A DNA stretch of 8,333 bases from positions 1-8,333 of the forward strand of contig JAITTM010000223.1 in NCBI GenBank assembly GCA_031286975.1, given 5' to 3'. A model generated the notes under the pieces. That model saw only the letters and a list, made by a program, of their open reading frames with translations, did no database searches and was not told the DNA's origin. The translations under genes were made by a program, and so were the position numbers. The stretch comes from Coriobacteriales bacterium (GTDB lineage: Bacteria > Actinomycetota > Coriobacteriia > Coriobacteriales > UBA8131). Shown piece after piece: positions 6,105 to 8,333 of this stretch (its first letter is position 1; the number at the start of each line of letters is the position of its first letter).

Positions 6105-7968
6105 CGCCAAGCTCCTGGGCAATGGCAAGCGCCAACGCATCCACCGAGTACAGATCCCCGGGTAGGGAGAAGCCCAGGGCGTTCAGCTCCGCGGCAAAGC
6201 TGGTAGCCTGGGGTACGCCCAGGTTGATGGCGCGCAGCTCTTCTCCGTGGCAGAATACCTCTTGGGGGCTGCCCTGCATAAAGCTCTCGCCCTGATTGAG
6301 CACCAGGATCTGGGTGGCGTAGCGCGCGATGTCATCCATGCTGTGCGAGACCATGATGATGGTCATGCCCGCGCGGTGGAACTGCTCGACGTAGCCTAAC
6401 AACTCGTCTCGTCCGGCAGGGTCGAGGCCGGCTGTGGGCTCATCGAGGATCAATATCTTGGGGTCACAGGCAATCACGCCCGCCAGCGCCACACGGCGTT
6501 TCTCGCCGCCGCTGAGTTCAAAGGGCGACTTTGCCGCGTACTTCTCAAAGTCCAGACCCATGCGCTGCATTGCCTGGCGCACGCGCTGGTCGATCTGCTC
6601 GGCGGGCAGCTTGGCGTTTTTGGGGCCAAAGGCGATGTCCTCTGCCACTGTGGGTGCGAACAGCTGATGTTCGGGGTACTGAAAGGCCATGCCTACCTTA
6701 GCGTGGACGGAGCGGCGCACGGTTTTATCCGCAAGATCCTCGCCGTTTATCAACACACGGCCAAAGCTGGGTTGCAAAAGTCCGCACATCAGTTGCAGCA
6801 AGGTCGATTTACCGCTGCCCGTATGGCCGATGATGCCCAGGTAGGCGCCGTCTTCGACCCTGAGTGAGAGGTCGCGCAACGCAACAGTCTGCCCCTCATG
6901 CGATGAGTAGGTGTAGCTCAGTTGCTCAAGCACGAGTGGGGGAGGCGATTTTGTAAAAAGCTGCGGAACGGAGGGACATGCTGCTGCGGGATGGGGCGCC
7001 TGCTCCGTCCCTGCTCCCGCTTCTGGGACACGTGTCCCGTCCCGCTGCTCCGTCCCTGCTCGCACTCCGTCCTGCTCCGCGCCCACCAAGGAGCGCACGT
7101 TCTCCAAGGGGCGCGCGCCCACCAAGGAGCGCACGCCTCCCTGTTCTGCTCGCACCAGGCGGCACAGCTCCTCCTTTAGATCCTCGGGGCGGATGATGCT
7201 GCTTACGCCAATGCCGTGTTTTTGCAGCGCCTCGGCCAACAGGATGCTAAAGGGCACCTCCATCTTGAGCGCGCGCAGGCGCTCCCTCTGGCAAAAGACC
7301 TCCTGCGGCGTGCCGCTCATCACCACGCTGCCCTGCGCCATCACCAAAACGCGCTGGGCGAGCACGGCCTCCTCCATGAAGTGAGTGATAAGCACCACGG
7401 TCATGCCACCTTTGTTGAGCTCGCGCACGATGCGGCGGATACCGCGGCGGCCACGGGCATCGAGCATGGCGCCGGGCTCATCGAGCACCAGGATGTCGGG
7501 CCGCATGGCCAGCACGCCGGCGATGCAGATGCGCTGCTTCTGGCCGCCACTGAGATGCGCGGGGTTGCGGCTTGCAAAGTCGGTCATGCCCACGGCACCT
7601 AAGGCCTCCTGCACACGGGTGACTATCTGCTCGTGTGCAACCGCGAGGTTCTCCGGACCAAAAGCCACATCGTCAGCCACAACGCTGGTGACCATTTGGG
7701 TATCAGGATTTTGAAACACCATACCGGCATGTGAGCGGATGATAAAGCTGTTGCGCGGGTCGCTGGTGTCCAGACCCACGGTGAGCACAGTGCCGCGCTG
7801 GGGCTTGAACAGCGCGTTGATATGCTTTGCGAGGGTCGATTTGCCGCTGCCGTTGTGGCCGATGATCGCCACGAACTCGCCTTGCTCAACAGCGAGCGTC
7901 ACACCGTCAAGCGCTGGCGCTTCGTCCCTGTAGGCGTACTGCACATCTTTGCATTCGATTATCGACAA
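6085..7968 (-). CDS. ecfA: Fused EcfA1-EcfA2 ATPase of an ECF vitamin transporter
   Basis: A 627-residue protein carrying both ATP-binding subunits of an ECF transporter in one chain; most bacteria encode them as two proteins of about 280 residues. Domain 1 (about 2-270): Walker A GHNGSGKST (37-45), Q-loop Gln86 in FQNPDTQ, signature LSGGQKQR (139-146), Walker B LVLDEP with Glu164, H-loop His196. Domain 2 (about 345-627): Walker A GHTGSGKST (381-389), Gln430 in FQYPEHQLF, signature LSGGEKRR (485-492), LDEPTAGLDP with Glu510, His542. FQNPD versus FQYPEHQLF fits an A1-then-A2 order. Domain 1 has an altered D-loop, DEPGAMLDARG, where DEPTxxLDPxG is usual. A repetitive linker (about 273-343) joins them. 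I chose the TTG at 7968: it directly precedes SIIECKDVQYAY and follows AGAGG at 7 nt. The in-frame ATG at 8022 lies inside the riboswitch and is rejected. EcfT follows with an overlap. The substrate is set by an S component not in this window. Confidence 0.94.
   Translation of the reverse strand: MSIIECKDVQYAYRDEAPALDGVTLAVEQGEFVAIIGHNGSGKSTLAKHINALFKPQRGTVLTVGLDTSDPRNSFIIRSHAGMVFQNPDTQMVTSVVADDVAFGPENLAVAHEQIVTRVQEALGAVGMTDFASRNPAHLSGGQKQRICIAGVLAMRPDILVLDEPGAMLDARGRRGIRRIVRELNKGGMTVVLITHFMEEAVLAQRVLVMAQGSVVMSGTPQEVFCQRERLRALKMEVPFSILLAEALQKHGIGVSSIIRPEDLKEELCRLVRAEQGGVRSLVGARPLENVRSLVGAEQDGVRAGTEQRDGTRVPEAGAGTEQAPHPAAACPSVPQLFTKSPPPLVLEQLSYTYSSHEGQTVALRDLSLRVEDGAYLGIIGHTGSGKSTLLQLMCGLLQPSFGRVLINGEDLADKTVRRSVHAKVGMAFQYPEHQLFAPTVAEDIAFGPKNAKLPAEQIDQRVRQAMQRMGLDFEKYAAKSPFELSGGEKRRVALAGVIACDPKILILDEPTAGLDPAGRDELLGYVEQFHRAGMTIIMVSHSMDDIARYATQILVLNQGESFMQGSPQEVFCHGEELRAINLGVPQATSFAAELNALGFSLPGDLYSVDALALAIAQELGGDRCGL
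7000..7135. repeat. Repeats in the EcfA-EcfA linker
   Basis: Two families of in-frame repeats encode the interdomain linker. A 22-bp segment at 7078-7099 recurs exactly at 7114-7135 (36-bp spacing, encoding VRSLVGA twice). A 17-bp segment, CTGCTCCGTCCCTGCTC, at 7000-7016 recurs exactly at 7045-7061 (45-bp spacing, encoding the repeated AGTEQ). Between the latter two lies a perfect 14-bp palindrome, GGGACACGTGTCCC (7025-7038). All spacings are multiples of three. Confidence 0.85.
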
Positions 7969-7975
7969 CGTTGAT

Positions 7976-7980
7976 CCTCT
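7976..7980 (-). promoter_or_regulatory. Ribosome binding site deciding the TTG start of ecfA
   Basis: AGAGG on the - strand, 7 nt before the TTG at 7968 and only a few bases beyond the 3' end of the FMN aptamer. Its position supports both the TTG start and control of translation by the riboswitch. Confidence 0.7.
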
Positions 7981-7983
7981 GCG

Positions 7984-8134
7984 TCTTTCATCCGGACTAT
8001 ACCGTCGGTATCGGAGTCGCACCGATTCTGCGAAGCAGCACCTTGTGCCCGCTTGCTCGTGGACTTATGGCGGGGAGAAAACCGTGTCTCTCGCCAATCA
8101 CCACCGGTGAGGATTCGCACCTCGCCCTGAAACA
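7984..8134 (-). promoter_or_regulatory. FMN riboswitch (RFN element)
   Basis: Read on the - strand, the sequence carries the conserved blocks of the FMN aptamer in order: AGGGCGAGGTG with its partner CCTCACCGGTGGT, the AGTCCACGAGC block, the GGTGCGACTCCGATACCGAC block, and finally GGTATAGTCCGGATGAAAGA. The closing stem pairs TTTCA (8132-8128) with TGAAA (7990-7986). Known behaviour: FMN binding represses riboflavin synthesis or uptake genes. Here it precedes the ECF ATPase/EcfT genes. No terminator hairpin with a U-tract lies between the aptamer and the start, and the ribosome binding site begins only about 6 nt after the P1 stem, so repression by blocking translation is the likely mode (inference). 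Confidence 0.96.
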
Positions 8135-8146
8135 GTTGGTAGGGGT

Positions 8147-8174
8147 AGTGTAGCACAAAAACAAAAAAAGTCAT
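8147..8174 (-). promoter_or_regulatory. Promoter for the riboswitch-ecfA-ecfT transcript
   Basis: On the - strand, ATGACT (8174-8169; four of six -35 bases) is followed after a T-rich 16-bp spacer by TACACT (8152-8147; four of six -10 bases). Transcription would begin near 8140, just ahead of the aptamer, which starts around 8134. The close fit to the riboswitch 5' end supports the call. Confidence 0.6.
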
Positions 8175-8181
8175 TTGCCGC

Positions 8182-8209
8182 TTAAAGACGCAAAAAAGTG
8201 GAGTACAAT
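8182..8209 (+). promoter_or_regulatory. Possible promoter for the divergent gene at 8297
   Basis: A good -10 hexamer TACAAT (8204-8209) with a poor -35, TTAAAG, 16 bp upstream. Start near 8216 would leave a leader of about 80 nt containing a small hairpin. It is back-to-back with the riboswitch promoter on the other strand. Confidence 0.4.
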
Positions 8210-8259
8210 CAATCCTGGATATATGCGACAGCTTAATAAGGAGCCATCTTTTTGGGGTG

Positions 8260-8278
8260 ACAGACCTGCTTGGTCTGT
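8260..8278 (+). other. Leader hairpin just before a ribosome binding site
   Basis: ACAGACC (8260-8266) and GGTCTGT (8272-8278) form a perfect 7-bp stem with a TGCTT loop, ending 2 nt before the AAAGGAGG ribosome binding site (8281-8288). It has no U-tract and so is not a terminator. It may protect the mRNA 5' region or tune translation of the following gene. Confidence 0.45.
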
Positions 8279-8296
8279 AAAAAGGAGGAACAAGTC

Positions 8297-8333
8297 ATGA
8301 GTAAGCGTCCAACTGCGCCGGTAAATCCGCACA
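8297..8333 (+). CDS. Start of an unidentified gene (first 12 codons)
   Basis: An ATG at 8297 follows AAAGGAGG at 8 nt, an excellent ribosome binding site, and the frame stays open to the window edge: MSKRPTAPVNPH. This is too short to assign. The start is hydrophilic, basic and proline-containing, with no signal peptide or membrane segment visible so far. It is divergent from the FMN-riboswitch operon and lies outside the riboswitch transcript, so co-regulation with riboflavin is not implied. Confidence 0.75.
   Translation, partial: MSKRPTAPVNPH

Noticed and set aside
7969..8022. ATG start of the fused EcfA at 8022
   Set aside because: These 18 codons lie inside the conserved 3' part of the FMN aptamer and give an arginine-rich leader unlike EcfA. 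TTG at 7968 has a correctly spaced AGAGG.
7959..8174. 71-codon frame on the - strand across the riboswitch
   Set aside because: It is covered by the FMN aptamer, whose base conservation explains the sequence; the translation has no recognisable features.

Overview
The window looks like a chromosomal segment of a fairly GC-rich actinobacterium. The best guess is a gut- or oral-type Coriobacteriia, because of the combination of a family II (manganese) pyrophosphatase, ECF vitamin-transport genes, a DrrAB-type exporter with its own two-component system, strong GGAGG ribosome binding sites, and GTG/TTG starts. That assignment is inference; no rRNA or other phylogenetic marker is present.

Layout, left to right. 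(1) 1-342, + strand: the C-terminal end of a manganese-dependent inorganic pyrophosphatase. (2) 431-4126, all on the - strand and read right to left: DrrA-type ABC ATPase, ABC-2 permease, OmpR-type response regulator, and a sensor histidine kinase with a very short extracytoplasmic loop. A 19-bp element (GTAAACGGAG-NN-T-R-AATCG) sits 60-70 bp before both the ATPase start and the regulator start. It is the best candidate for the regulator's own binding site, so the four genes probably form one self-regulated export/sensing module. (3) 4419-5165, + strand: an unrecognised tail-anchored protein with coiled-coil flanks and a central domain that looks PH-like, behind a good promoter. (4) 5304-7968, - strand: an ECF-transporter energy module made of one polypeptide carrying both EcfA ATPases, followed by EcfT overlapping by 20 nt. 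It is preceded by a clear FMN riboswitch (about 7984-8134) and a matching promoter. No substrate-binding S component (RibU) is in the window. (5) 8297 onward, + strand: the first 12 codons of a divergent, unidentified gene.

How the parts work together. The riboswitch implies that flavin sufficiency shuts down the shared ECF engine, probably at translation: the Shine-Dalgarno lies directly after the aptamer and no terminator separates them from the TTG start. The DrrAB pair probably exports a hydrophobic or amphipathic compound, with the kinase and regulator sensing the compound or membrane stress and inducing the pump.

Two of the ATPase genes carry short in-frame minisatellite-like repeats in non-catalytic stretches: a 45-bp repeat in the DrrA N-terminal extension, and 36/45-bp-spaced repeats in the EcfA-EcfA linker. 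These are the most unusual sequence structures here. No mobile element, CRISPR array, tRNA or rRNA was seen.
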